Notes: generated by a model from the sequence alone, not told the origin. 64,000 bases of DNA from Gammaproteobacteria bacterium (GCA_021323735.1 JAJPKM010000011.1:17069-81068); one strand, 5' to 3'. Numbered from the stretch's first letter, positions 27,697 to 43,922 are shown. Numbers and translations: made by a program.

Positions 27697-28020
27697 CACC
27701 AACACCTGGCCTGGTGTAAAACTAGGATTCTCACCAGTTTTTACCTCGATAATCGTCAAGGCCCCAGTGATGGGATCCTTTGCGAAAATATCCGGCCTCG
27801 CGCACGGAGAGGCCCCAGTCAAACAGATCGTTGGTCCATTAACAACCTGAACGCCAGCTCCACGCAGGCCACCTGTGAGCTGGGCTACCAACTGGTCATG
27901 GTACGCGCCCTGATAGGCCGTGGCGATAACCGTAACAGTCTCGCAGTCCGGGCAAGCATCCGACGTCTGACCTTGCGCTATACCCGCGCTCTGCGCGGAT
28001 GGATCCTGACTTTGCGCCAA
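27697..28020 (-). pseudogene. Orphan toxin tip, PD-(D/E)XK-nuclease-like, interrupted by IS66
   Basis: 108 residues before the IS66 junction, 163 in the rebuilt gene. The core is ARPDIFAKDPITGALTIIEVK followed by TGENPSFTPGQ: an Asp, then E-x-K, the layout of restriction-endonuclease-fold toxins of the Tox-REase type. Before it a Cys pair (ACPDC) and IATAYQGAYHDQLVAQL. No ATG or GTG lies at the 5' end; the only start is TTG at 28020 without a ribosome site. With the upstream Rhs gene and the coupled immunity-like gene, this looks like a displaced (orphan) C-terminal tip waiting for recombination onto the Rhs core. Nuclease activity is inferred. Confidence 0.72.
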
Positions 28021-28026
28021 AGATGG

Positions 28027-28440
28027 CTAAAGCGATAGGCGAGCCATCGTTACCGCTGTCCAGCCCATTGCGGCCCCCGTCATTATCGGAAGCACGATCA
28101 CGACAAGGCAGCCAACAATTTTTGTTGAATTAGAATATCCGTCAAATTCGCCTTCGAATTGCTTCCATCGGCTTTTATGTTGCACCCCGTAATAGTTCAA
28201 CGCCGTGATCGCCGCGGCCAAAAAGGCGATAAAGAGAGTCGCTCCTAATCCGTGAGTCGGGATGAAGCTGCGCTTCAGTAATATTGAAGTGATTCCCAAG
28301 AAATTTAGAATCAGCCCCATTTGAGTGCAAACTAGCAAACTCATTGCTCTGAATTCAACCCAACTATCATCGGATATAGCGTTGAGGACGCGACGAAGTT
28401 CCCAGAAGGCGAAAGCGAGCACTTTTCGTGGTTGTAGCAT
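28027..28440 (-). CDS. Small membrane protein following the Rhs gene, candidate immunity protein
   Basis: 137 residues with about three membrane spans (roughly 31-55, 65-88 and 107-133) and a basic hydrophilic loop ALNYYGVQHKSRWKQFEGEFDG. Begins three bases after the Rhs stop, so it is co-transcribed and probably coupled. I recall small membrane proteins with this NYY...K+...F plan after Rhs/SpvB toxins. In the usual toxin-immunity order it would protect against the tip of the protein at 28444-35715, but no function is proved by the sequence. Confidence 0.7.
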   Translation of the reverse strand: MLQPRKVLAFAFWELRRVLNAISDDSWVEFRAMSLLVCTQMGLILNFLGITSILLKRSFIPTHGLGATLFIAFLAAAITALNYYGVQHKSRWKQFEGEFDGYSNSTKIVGCLVVIVLPIMTGAAMGWTAVTMARLSL

Positions 28441-28443
28441 TTG

Positions 28444-35715
<7,272 letters not shown>

Positions 35716-35842
35716 GCTTCATTCTCCCTTCGGGCGTTGCACGCGAAATAGCTGCCACGCCATCCTTAACCCATTGTTGTTTCGCAAAATCCTAGAAAAT
35801 TTTTTGTGACCTGCTTTCGTCGAGCACTTCGCCCTCACTCAT

Positions 35843-36664
35843 CTACTGAGCGCTCACCAATTGACTGGATTGCGTCTCGTACTCATCGGTAGGAGCGCCT
35901 GGCCGGTAAGCGCGCGCGGTGAACATGAGGTCCACGGATGAGCGGTAAATGCTTGCACTTGGCGGTCCCGGCAATGGGGAGGCCTGATGGATCGCTGAAA
36001 CCAGCGACTGCTGCCAAGCAAAGGACCCATTGCAGCCGCCCAATCGAATGTCCTCGACGTTGCCATGCGGGTCTTGAGTAATGTGAACCTCGCACTGAAA
36101 CGGCTCGTCCTTACGACGAAGCTTGGACAGCATCCCTTCCGCCACTAAGGTGCGGGGCCGCCGCCAAACGCGTTCAATGCGAGCTTGAATCTGCCTTAAG
36201 TAAATCGCCAATAGTGGGTCGCCCCCGGCGGTTGCCGGACTGGCTGCGTCCGGAGACGAAGAGTCACCTGGCTCAACGGACTCGATACTGGGTAGCGCCG
36301 GCGAATCCAGATCCAGGGCCGGCTTGATATCCGTCATTTTCAAAACGGCACTGAGCGAGTCGTCGAGCTCGAACCTGACTTCCGGCTGCGCGGGCAGGTC
36401 TATGAGCGTCAATGAATCCGGTACGTTCCAATGGACGGCCGCACCGGCATTTCGAATTTTCGCCAACTGACCCGAGGGGCCCGCGCTCTCATACACGATG
36501 GTCACTGCCACCCCATGCACGAGAAGCGCAAGGAGCGCGCCGATGAGGGGATGAACCCAGAGCTTTGGCGGCTTCGTTTCCCGGTAGACCGCGGCCGGCT
36601 GGGTGTCTTGCCACTCCGCGACTTCCAGCTTGCACTGGCTGTGAATTTCGCTTTTCGCCCGCAA
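35843..36664 (-). CDS. TonB-like C-terminal domain protein with one membrane anchor
   Basis: 273 residues. A basic N-terminus, one membrane span (LWVHPLIGALLALLVHGVAV, about 34-53), a Pro/Ser/Asp-rich periplasmic spacer, and a C-terminal TonB/TolA-like domain: YLRQIQARIERVWRRPR, EVHITQDPHGNVEDIRLGGC, then SLVSAIHQASPLPGPP. No ExbB or ExbD gene is near. The start is a TTG at 36664, the only start after an upstream stop, so the N-terminus is uncertain. It lies 127 bp before the giant toxin in the same direction and could aid its export or an uptake system; that link is a guess. Confidence 0.72.
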   Translation of the reverse strand: MRAKSEIHSQCKLEVAEWQDTQPAAVYRETKPPKLWVHPLIGALLALLVHGVAVTIVYESAGPSGQLAKIRNAGAAVHWNVPDSLTLIDLPAQPEVRFELDDSLSAVLKMTDIKPALDLDSPALPSIESVEPGDSSSPDAASPATAGGDPLLAIYLRQIQARIERVWRRPRTLVAEGMLSKLRRKDEPFQCEVHITQDPHGNVEDIRLGGCNGSFAWQQSLVSAIHQASPLPGPPSASIYRSSVDLMFTARAYRPGAPTDEYETQSSQLVSAQ

Positions 36665-36811
36665 GCCACTTGCCTATGGAGCTTTTTCCGGGAGGCGTTG
36701 GTCGCGGAGATTGGCGCACTTGCTCCAATACTCTCTGGCCACATCAGGCGTGTCTCCCGGAGCCTCGTAGAGAGGCTTAATTGTTGACAGACGAATACGC
36801 AAGGTTTTCCG

Positions 36812-37162
36812 TTAGTCAACCAACGTCATCAAATTGATATCCTCACCGTCCGGCCAGCGCGTACAAGTATTATTTCCGTCAATGGCCACTCTCAACCCGC
36901 TCGCCTTGGCCGCTAGAAGCATGGCGTATTGCCGCTGCCCCGTAGCCGAATTCTCATTCATGATCATAAAGTAGGTGCGAGCCGCGCACGCCGGTTGTCC
37001 AGCCGCCGCGCCGTTAATGTCAACGTAGATCAGTCCGTCGGATGCACGTGTCACGACATCTAGTACCGTACCCACAACCGACCCTGCCTCCGCATTTAAG
37101 GCAATTAAGGACAACACCCCAACTATCACTGCTGTTTTTAATCGAAGCATGACTTTCTCCAT
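36812..37162 (-). CDS. Small secreted protein of unknown function
   Basis: 116 residues from the ATG at 37162 (GGAGGGAGAG just upstream; ATG at 37150 is an alternative). Signal peptide LRLKTAVIVGVLSLIALNAEA. The mature part has two Cys (QPACAART, NNTCTRW) and the pattern strand - DGLIYVDINGAAAGQPAC - MLLAAKASGLRVAIDGN - C - EDINLMTL. Three other short secreted proteins in this window share the same plan (38865, 46871, 47784). The first ~90 residues after the signal are probably one compact beta-rich domain. No function known to me. Confidence 0.75.
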   Translation of the reverse strand: MEKVMLRLKTAVIVGVLSLIALNAEAGSVVGTVLDVVTRASDGLIYVDINGAAAGQPACAARTYFMIMNENSATGQRQYAMLLAAKASGLRVAIDGNNTCTRWPDGEDINLMTLVD

Positions 37163-37725
37163 CTCTCCCTCCCTCACTTGGCCACACTCTGGCAGCTCGA
37201 CCACTGCTGGGCAGCCGGACTTGCTGGCACCATCAAACTCATCGCCAACATGACGCGTGACCTATCCGCATGAATCTCTCCCCTAAAGATTTTCTGGATG
37301 CAGAAATCGGTGCCTGAAGATTTCGCATGGCATGGCGCTGGTTGAAGAACCATTCTGCCCAGAAATCTGGTAACTCAATCCAATGCGCAGCCGCGGCCAC
37401 CTTCCGTGATGTGGTTGAGACGATACATGGTGATTGGGTCCCATGAGTAACAAATCCGTGTCGCTGTTCTTGTGACTCGAAAGTATCCTTTGGCACGCGG
37501 CGCTGTCAATGGTTTTCGTTTCGATATTCAACAGCCCCTGCGGCACGCCTCGTGACCGTTCGGTGCACTGGCTGCGCCCGACGAATTGAAACATGATTGC
37601 AATCTGTTTGGACCCTGCTAACACTGAATCCATATGCCCGCGAAATCCGCCTTTCCCGTTGGTGATCGTTAGCCGAGTAGCCAAGTCATTTCGTGGATGC
37701 TACATTTCAGGCCGATAAAGGATAC
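37163..37725. other. Gap without a supported gene
   Basis: Two minus-strand frames of 85 and 133 codons exist here, but neither has a ribosome site, a known motif or the codon bias of its neighbours. The stretch has a lower GC content than the flanking housekeeping DNA and probably holds decayed sequence plus the promoter region of the secreted gene now separated from it by IS630. Confidence 0.4.
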
Positions 37726-37727
37726 TA

Positions 37728-38822
37728 GTGGCCTGTAACATTCATTTATAGACTATACTGGCGTCTATGACAGACGCTATCAATTTGACGAATGCGGAGC
37801 GTATGGAACTGACACGGCGAGCGAACAGCCGAACGGATCGGGCCGAGGATGCCCGACGAGCGCGGCTGATCTTGCTGCTGGCGGAAGGCCATACGTGGGA
37901 TGAAGTGTCCGAACGGATCGAGTGCAGTCGCGGCTTTGTCGCGAGCTGGAACAAGCGATTCGTCGAACAGCGGATCGCGGGGCTCTACAGTCGACATCTG
38001 GGCCAAGTGGCCTCGGTGCTCACGCCGGAGCTCGAAGCGCGGATCCTGGAGGCGACGCGCCGTGCGCCCGGCGATGGCTCGACGCACTGGAGCACTCGCA
38101 AACTCGGCGCTCACCTGGACGTCAGCCACATGATGGTGGCCCGAGTCTGGCGCAAGCACGGCCTGAAGCCGCACCGGATCGAGCGCTACATGGCCTCGAA
38201 CGATCCGGACTTTGAGACCAAGGCGGCCGACATCATCGGGCTGTATCTGAATCCGCCGGCGCACGCCGCGGTGTTCTGCGTCGATGAGAAGACGGCCATT
38301 CAAGCTCTGGATCGCAAAGATCCGGTGCTGCCGCTCTCTCCGGGGCGCGCAGAACGGCACGGATTTGAGTACTACCGGCATGGCACCTTGTCCCTGTACG
38401 CCGCCTTCAATACGCAAACTGGCGAGGTTCTGGGCAAGACCGCCGAGCGGCACACCTCCGCGGAGTTCGTCGCTTTTCTCACCGACATCGTGATCAATCA
38501 GCCGCGCGGCAAGGAGATCCACGTGATCGCCGACAATCTCTCGGCGCACAAGAGCGCGCCGGTCAAAGACTTCCTCGAAGCGCACCCGAAGGTTCATCTG
38601 CACTTCACCCCGACATACTCCTCATGGCTCAACCAGGTCGAGCTGTGGTTCGGCAAGATCGAGCGCGACGTCATCGCTCGCGGGGTGTTCACTTCAGTCT
38701 CGGATTTGAAGAGAAAGCTCATGCGTTACATCCGCCAGTACAACAAAGCACCACGTACCGTGAAGTGGAAATATGCAGATCCATCGCGTCACATCAGTAC
38801 AAAATCAGTTGTTACAGGCCAC
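37728..38822 (+). mobile_element. IS630-family insertion sequence
   Basis: 1095 bp between TA dinucleotides (37726-37727 and 38823-38824), the IS630 target. The ends are perfect inverted repeats GTGGCCTGTAAC. One transposase gene fills the element. It landed about 40 bp upstream of the secreted-protein start at 38865, between that gene and its likely promoter. Looks intact and potentially active. Confidence 0.92.
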
Positions 38823-38825
38823 TAG
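37767..38825 (+). CDS. IS630-family transposase
   Basis: 352 residues. N-terminal HTH (ARLILLLAEGHTWDEVSERIECSRGFV in part), then the DDE core: FCVDEKTAIQAL, HVIADNLSAHKS and SWLNQVELWFGKIERD. Full family length. The stop codon TAG at 38823-38825 uses the duplicated TA target, so the last codons read through the right inverted repeat. Confidence 0.94.
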   Translation: MTDAINLTNAERMELTRRANSRTDRAEDARRARLILLLAEGHTWDEVSERIECSRGFVASWNKRFVEQRIAGLYSRHLGQVASVLTPELEARILEATRRAPGDGSTHWSTRKLGAHLDVSHMMVARVWRKHGLKPHRIERYMASNDPDFETKAADIIGLYLNPPAHAAVFCVDEKTAIQALDRKDPVLPLSPGRAERHGFEYYRHGTLSLYAAFNTQTGEVLGKTAERHTSAEFVAFLTDIVINQPRGKEIHVIADNLSAHKSAPVKDFLEAHPKVHLHFTPTYSSWLNQVELWFGKIERDVIARGVFTSVSDLKRKLMRYIRQYNKAPRTVKWKYADPSRHISTKSVVTGH

Positions 38826-38864
38826 CTTCGTCTCTTGGCCTCGCTAACCCCCAAGGAGCGGCTC

Positions 38865-39275
38865 ATGAATGCCACAGATATCTTCTCGCCGGCAGATCAT
38901 CTTCCAGCCCCTCGCTTAGCTCAAAGGTCTCACTCACCCCCCTTTAAGCGAAGGGTAATTGGCGCGATTTTGCTGGCCCTTATGGGTTCAATAGTTTTTG
39001 CGGAATGCGCTAACGCAACGGCGTGGATCTACGTTCCCGATGTTAGTCAGCTGCAGTATCAGACCACCGGAAATCTCGTATATTTCCGAAACTTCAACCA
39101 ATTCAACGCGAGTGCCTTGGGTTGCTGCTACAACTATTGGATTGATACGACCACGACTGAGGGCAGGAACACGTTCGCTCTGATAATGGCCGCCGCTGCG
39201 CAGGCGAAGCCGATGTATTTTGGCGTACCCGACGGTTACGCCAGCGGCGTGCTAACCGAGAGTGGTATTTGGTAA
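38865..39275 (+). CDS. Small secreted protein of unknown function
   Basis: 136 residues; ATG at 38865 with AAGGAG nine bases upstream. A 27-residue polar leader precedes the signal segment RRVIGAILLALMGSIVFAECANA. The mature part (WIYVPDVSQLQYQTTGNLVYF, GCCYNYWIDTTTTEGRNTFALIMAAAAQAKPMYF) has a vicinal Cys pair and the same outline as the other short secreted proteins here: VYF strand, Cys, YWI, then A-rich helix and a strand. The C-terminus ends early after LTESGIW. Its upstream region was replaced by IS630. Confidence 0.68.
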   Translation: MNATDIFSPADHLPAPRLAQRSHSPPFKRRVIGAILLALMGSIVFAECANATAWIYVPDVSQLQYQTTGNLVYFRNFNQFNASALGCCYNYWIDTTTTEGRNTFALIMAAAAQAKPMYFGVPDGYASGVLTESGIW

Positions 39276-39368
39276 GGTGATTGCGATTATCGAGTTGTCC
39301 TCAAGCGAAATCAGAGATTCGAATCCAGGGGCCTGTAATAAATTTTGTGTGTGAGCCGGTTAATGAAC

Positions 39369-40227
39369 TTACTCGCTCAACACCAATCGATCGCCGAACT
39401 GGATGGCCAGCTGCGCCTTAGCAGCATGCCATGAGATCGGTGGGTTCTTCCAGTTCTCGGTAATGTTGCGCAACGCCAGCCAGATGAGCTTCGCTGCAGC
39501 CTGATCACTCGGGAAATGCCCCTTGTTGCGCACCGCCTTTCGCACCGAGGCGTTCAGACTCTCGATCGCGTTAGTGGTGTAGATGATCTTGCGAACTTCG
39601 GCGGGGAAGCTGAAGAACGGGATAACCGCTTCCCAGTTACGCCGCCAGCTTTGCGCGATGGCTGGATATTTACGGCCCCAGGGGCCCTGATCGAAGGCCT
39701 CGAGCTCTGCCGCGGCGGTCTCGGCGTTTGCCGCCCGATAAACCGTGCGCAGCTCGCCGGCGATCTGTTTGCGCTCCTTCCAGGATGCAAACTGCATCGA
39801 GTAGCGGATCAGATGCACGATACAGGTCTGCACGACCGTGTCCGGGAAAACGGTGGTAATCGCCTCTGGGAAGCCTTTCAGCCCATCGACGACGGCGATC
39901 AGGATGTCCTGGGTGCCTCGGCCGCGGATCTCGTTCATGACACGCAGCCAGAACTTCGCTCCCTCGCTTTGCTCGATCCACATGCCGAGCACCTGCTTGT
40001 GACCGGAAGGGCGCATGCCGATCGCCAGATACACCGCCTTGTTCTTCACCAGTCCTTCGTCGCGAATCTTCACCCGTAGCGCATCGAAAAAGACGATGGC
40101 GTAGCTGGAATCCAATGGTCGAGCCTGCCAAGCCGTCACTTCGTCGATCACTGAATCGGTGACGGCCGATACCAGGTCCGGGGAAATATCGACCCCGTAG
40201 ATCTCGCGCACATGAGCTTGGATATCC
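39369..40227 (-). pseudogene. IS256-family transposase, C-terminal part
   Basis: About 285 residues starting at DIQAHVREIYGVDISPDLVS, the residues that should follow STRDI of the fragment at 46186-46558. DDE core: VFFDALRVKIRD (Asp), AVVDGLKGFPEAI (Asp), and the downstream TTNAIESLNASVRK with the Glu. Separated from its N-terminus by the 5958-bp IS66/RIT insertion, so not functional. Confidence 0.92.
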
Positions 40228-40253
40228 GTAAGCGTCTGGCCAAGGCATCTTGA

Positions 40254-40458
40254 CTATTGGCTGATCAGCGACGACTGCCAGCGGTGTGGAAGCAGATCTT
40301 CAAGTCGGCTGGCAGGGTGGGTCGGCAGGCGCTCGAGGACGTCTTTGAGGTAGCGATACGGATCGTGTCCATTGAGCTTCGCGGACTGGATCAGGCTCAT
40401 GATGGTGGCGGCACGCTGACCGGCGCGCAGTGACCCAGCGAAGAGCCAGTTCGATCTT
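40254..40458 (-). pseudogene. tnpC: IS66 TnpC C-terminal fragment
   Basis: About 67 residues: SNWLFAGSLRAGQRAATIM, KLNGHDPYRYLKDVLERLP and RLEDLLPHRW, the usual end of IS66 transposases. The missing upstream part is at 43923-45327, whose last true codons are ALGRS; joining them at the shared GATCTT gives ALGRSNWLFAG, the family consensus. Split by the RIT element. Confidence 0.9.
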
Positions 40459-40610
40459 TTATGCATGGCCGTTCATAAAAGATCCTATGTGCGCCTGACA
40501 ATTATGCATGGTCGCAGTCACGGTCACTCGGGTCGCGGAGGCTTTCGCCATAGAATTACAGTCTTTGGGCAGGCGCGCAAGCGAGGGGCCTGCGCACCGG
40601 CCGTGCATAA

Positions 40611-41615
40611 TCATAAGCTGTTCAGGAACTGTAGCGTGCGGTCCGTGGGTCGATACCGCAGTGGTCTAGTTGCAGGAGGCTTCAGTGCCGCCAATGCCCG
40701 AGCCTTCATAGCGAGGTCCGCTTCCACGTATTGATGCGTGGTGGCGGTGCTCTCATGACCCAGCCACAACGCGATCACCGTGATGTCCACGCCGGACTGT
40801 AATAGGTGCATCGCAATGGAGTGGCGCAAGACATGCGGAGAGACTCGTCGCTGCCCCAACTCGGGATGCCGTTGAGAAGCCGCTTTAACCGCCGAGGTCA
40901 AACGCTCTGCCACCGACGTGCGCGACAACGCGCCGTCGGTGCGGTTAGGGAAAAGTACCGCATGAGGATCCGGAGGGACCTCCCGCAGCCAGGATCGAAG
41001 GCGCGTGCGCGTCGTCGGCCAAAGTGGTACGGAGCGTTCCTTGCGGCCCTTCCCCATGATCTTGATCGAAGCAGTGGGGTCCAGGATGAGATCGGACCGG
41101 CGCAGTGCGATGAGCTCAGAGACCCGAGCACCGCTGTTGTACAAGACGGTCAGCATCATCCGGTCGCGACGGCCAACCCACGTGGCATCCGACGGTGCGG
41201 CCAGCGTAGTCTCCACCTGCTCCTTGGTCAGATAACCTATGAGCGGCCGCTCGAAGCGCTTCATCGGGATGGCCAGCACGCGTTGGGTGATGCCAATCGC
41301 GGATGGCTCCTGGAATGACGCGAAATGCATAAACGAGCGAATCGCCGCGAGTCGTGCATTACGACTGCGGATGGTGTTGTGCCGGTCGTCCTCGAGATGC
41401 TTCAGAAACACCAGTGTGAATGAAGCGTCAATGTCGGCAAGCACGAGCTCAGCGGGCTTCTTGCGTAATCGCTCATGCGCAAACGTGAGGACCAGTCGGA
41501 ACGTGTCTCTATAAGCGGCGACCGTGCGGGGGCTAGCGTGGACCTGGTTCATGAGTCGGTCGAGGAAGAACCGCTCGATGAGGCGGGAAAGTAGTAACGG
41601 ATCGGTGGTGCTCAT
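40611..41615 (-). CDS. ritC: RIT tyrosine recombinase, third gene
   Basis: 334 residues from the ATG at 41615, which overlaps the ritB stop in ATGA. N-terminal SAM-like core-binding domain (SPRTVAAYRDTFRLVLTFA), then the catalytic domain: GARVSELIALRRSD with the first Arg, the Lys near IKIMGKGRKERSVPL, HVLRHSIAMHLLQSG (HxxR), LGHESTATTHQYV with the Tyr nucleophile. All catalytic residues are present. Expected to act with RitA and RitB to move the element. A copy of the subterminal GTGCATAAT motif follows the stop at once. Confidence 0.93.
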   Translation of the reverse strand: MSTTDPLLLSRLIERFFLDRLMNQVHASPRTVAAYRDTFRLVLTFAHERLRKKPAELVLADIDASFTLVFLKHLEDDRHNTIRSRNARLAAIRSFMHFASFQEPSAIGITQRVLAIPMKRFERPLIGYLTKEQVETTLAAPSDATWVGRRDRMMLTVLYNSGARVSELIALRRSDLILDPTASIKIMGKGRKERSVPLWPTTRTRLRSWLREVPPDPHAVLFPNRTDGALSRTSVAERLTSAVKAASQRHPELGQRRVSPHVLRHSIAMHLLQSGVDITVIALWLGHESTATTHQYVEADLAMKARALAALKPPATRPLRYRPTDRTLQFLNSL

Positions 41616-42562
41616 GGCTGTCTCCCGGCAGCCTGTTGTGCTCGACGCGCGGCCAAGGCGAGCAGCTCCGGCGTCGCCGTGATGTACCAGTAGGTGTCGG
41701 TAACCTTCGCGTGGCCGACATAGGTCGAAAGCGCCAGCATGTGGCGGTCTATCTGGCGGCCCTCGCGGTACCACTGCTCGAGACGGCGGCACAGGAAAGT
41801 ATGTCGAAGGTCATGCAACCGCAGACCGGGATGTCCGCCGCGAGGTGGCCCGAGGTGGTGACGCAGCAGCTTGAAAGCATAACGCACGTTCCCGCTACAG
41901 GCAGATCGCCCACGATCAAAGGTAAAGAAGGAGCTTTGCGCGGCCGCCTGAGGGTCCGCGTCCCGGATCACTGAGTACCTCGTCAGCGCGACGACCACCG
42001 ACGGGTGCAATGGAACCCAACGCGACTTGCCGAACTTGCTCCGGCGGATAAATAGCAGCCCTTGTGACAAGTCCACATCGTCCCGTTCAAGCCGAGTCCC
42101 CTCACTTATGCGAAGACCGCAGGCCGCGATCAGTCCGAAGATGGTCGCGCAAGTAGCGCCCCGCAAGCCGCCGAGCTTGCGCGCCAAAAGCATCAGGCGA
42201 GCGACCTCTGCATCGGTGTAAATATGCGGCCGCAGTCGTCGATGTGATCGCCCGAAAAGCCGCCGTGGTGGGACCACCGTGGCTGAGTCATACCGCAGAC
42301 AGAACTTGGCAAAGCCACGAAGCACCTCAATGCGCCGTGCCGCCGTTAACGGGCGGCGGCCTTCGGAAGACAGTGCCCACTCCGATGCAAGCGCCAGCGT
42401 AATCGGCCCGGAATGCCCCCGACCGTCTGCGTAGCGAGCAAAGGCTGCAAGCTGGCTGCCGGAGATGGACATCCCAAAGCCGTTGCGACGGCGTTCTGCC
42501 AGATATGCCGCAACGCGATCGGCCATCCTCGCCGGCGCGATCACGGCCGACTCCCTGGCCAC
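41612..42562 (-). CDS. ritB: RIT tyrosine recombinase, second gene
   Basis: 316 residues. Catalytic motifs: CGLRISEGTRLERDDVD (Arg), KFGKSRWVPLHPSV (Lys), HDLRHTFLCRRLEQWYREG (HxxR), VGHAKVTDTYWYIT (Tyr). The start at 42562 overlaps ritA by 22 bases; an ATG at 42526 inside the gene would remove the overlap. Four-base ATGA overlap with ritC. Complete by motif content. Confidence 0.92.
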   Translation of the reverse strand: MARESAVIAPARMADRVAAYLAERRRNGFGMSISGSQLAAFARYADGRGHSGPITLALASEWALSSEGRRPLTAARRIEVLRGFAKFCLRYDSATVVPPRRLFGRSHRRLRPHIYTDAEVARLMLLARKLGGLRGATCATIFGLIAACGLRISEGTRLERDDVDLSQGLLFIRRSKFGKSRWVPLHPSVVVALTRYSVIRDADPQAAAQSSFFTFDRGRSACSGNVRYAFKLLRHHLGPPRGGHPGLRLHDLRHTFLCRRLEQWYREGRQIDRHMLALSTYVGHAKVTDTYWYITATPELLALAARRAQQAAGRQP

Positions 42563-43770
42563 GGACGCGCCACGGCAGCGAGTGCCGGTAAATCCACCTT
42601 GGCGTAAATGGTCGTTGTATCGACACAGCGATGCCTAAGAAGATCAGCGATCTGCTTCAATGGCACGCCACGCTGAACGAGCCTGGTCGCGAGGGTGTGG
42701 CGCAGTACATGGGGACCTGACACGCGAGCGGTTAGGCCTGAGCGTTCCGCGGCGTCGCGCACCACTTGGCGCACGACTGCCGGCGTGGTCGCAATATCGT
42801 ACGGCGGCCTGTGTCGAACGAATACCTCGCGGCGGCAGGTCTGCGGGCGCCCCTGGCGAAGGTACGCGACGATCGCTTCCGCAACAGCGCGTGGCAGAGG
42901 CATGACATCAACGCGGCGGGCCTTGCCGTGAATCCTGACGGTGCCCTCAATCCAGTCGACTTTATCCAGCGTCATCCGTGCAACCTCGGCGCCACGCAAC
43001 CCAAGGTCGACGAGACAGCGCAGAATCGCATAGTCACGACATCCCGTACGCTTGGAACGATCACAGGACTCAAGTAGCTGGGCAATCTCTTGCGGCGTCA
43101 GAGCCCGCGGTACACTCGAGAGTCGCCACCTGACGCTCCGCGGCAACGCCGCAACAAGCGTTGTGCACGCAACGCCGCTCACCGCCTTGAAACGAAAGTA
43201 GCTTCGAACAGACGCTGCTGCGCTCTGGACCGATCCGGGCTTCCAGCCCGCTGTGTAACGTGCAAAGAAGCTGGAAACTTCGGCCGCACTCACTTCGGTC
43301 AGCGATCGACCGCCGCGCAGCGTACATCCTGCGAGAAACGCGCGGGCGTCGCGGCGCCGGACAATGCGCGTGGCGGGTTGCAACCCACGCGCCTCGACCA
43401 AATAGTCATCGAAAGCCGCGATCTCGGCCTCAATCGTGGCGTCACCAGCTATCGCTCGAACAGGGATCACACCCTCTGTCCGGAGCATCTTGAGCCATCC
43501 CATCAGCGCCGCGTGCTCCTCGTACGGGGGCCTGCGAGGCCTCGCAACACGGCGTCTCCTCCGATCCCTATCATCATCGATGAAGGCTGATATGAGCGCC
43601 TCGTCAGGACCCCGCCCGCGATGGCGGGTTCGCGCCCGCCATCCAAAGAAATCCTTGAGACACTGCCTGTAGAGATCCACGGTCCGTGAGGCGTATCGGC
43701 GGCTCTGAAGGTAAGCGGTGTACTCGGTGACCGCCAGGTCCCCGGATCGATCAGCAGAAATGCCATGCAT
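42541..43770 (-). CDS. ritA: RIT tyrosine recombinase, first gene
   Basis: 409 residues from the ATG at 43770, chosen because GGAGGG lies seven bases upstream; the frame is open to 43815. Core-binding domain YLQSRRYASRTVDLYRQCLK; catalytic motifs LGLRGAEVARMTLDKVD (Arg), HGKARRVDVMPLP (Lys), HVLRHTLATRLVQRG (HxxR), LRHRCVDTTTIYAKVD (Tyr; the usual GH is RH). First gene of the trio, its start ~150 bp inside the right terminal repeat. Confidence 0.92.
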   Translation of the reverse strand: MHGISADRSGDLAVTEYTAYLQSRRYASRTVDLYRQCLKDFFGWRARTRHRGRGPDEALISAFIDDDRDRRRRRVARPRRPPYEEHAALMGWLKMLRTEGVIPVRAIAGDATIEAEIAAFDDYLVEARGLQPATRIVRRRDARAFLAGCTLRGGRSLTEVSAAEVSSFFARYTAGWKPGSVQSAAASVRSYFRFKAVSGVACTTLVAALPRSVRWRLSSVPRALTPQEIAQLLESCDRSKRTGCRDYAILRCLVDLGLRGAEVARMTLDKVDWIEGTVRIHGKARRVDVMPLPRAVAEAIVAYLRQGRPQTCRREVFVRHRPPYDIATTPAVVRQVVRDAAERSGLTARVSGPHVLRHTLATRLVQRGVPLKQIADLLRHRCVDTTTIYAKVDLPALAAVARPWPGSRP

Positions 43771-43922
43771 GGTGAAACCCTCCGTAGCGATATGACGCGC
43801 GGAGGACACCATCATCAGTTATGCTCGGCAAGGCTCTGTTGGAAACAGGAAATGCAGGGAAAAGACAGCCCAAATGCGTTGCACCATCATGGCACCGTGC
43901 ATAATCACTGGGCGCACATAGG

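Noticed and set aside
28020..28440. Membrane protein and orphan tip as one gene with a read-through stop
   Set aside because: They share a frame across a TAG, but the membrane protein ends naturally and the tip has its own linker; a one-in-three frame match is weak evidence.
37283..37684. 133-codon minus-strand frame
   Set aside because: No ribosome site, no motif, and unusual composition; probably non-coding.
39300..39330. tRNA T-arm-like sequence GATTCGAATCC near 39316, and a similar GTTCGAATCC near 54012
   Set aside because: No matching acceptor, D or anticodon arms can be folded around either; the first is partly the IS256 target duplication.
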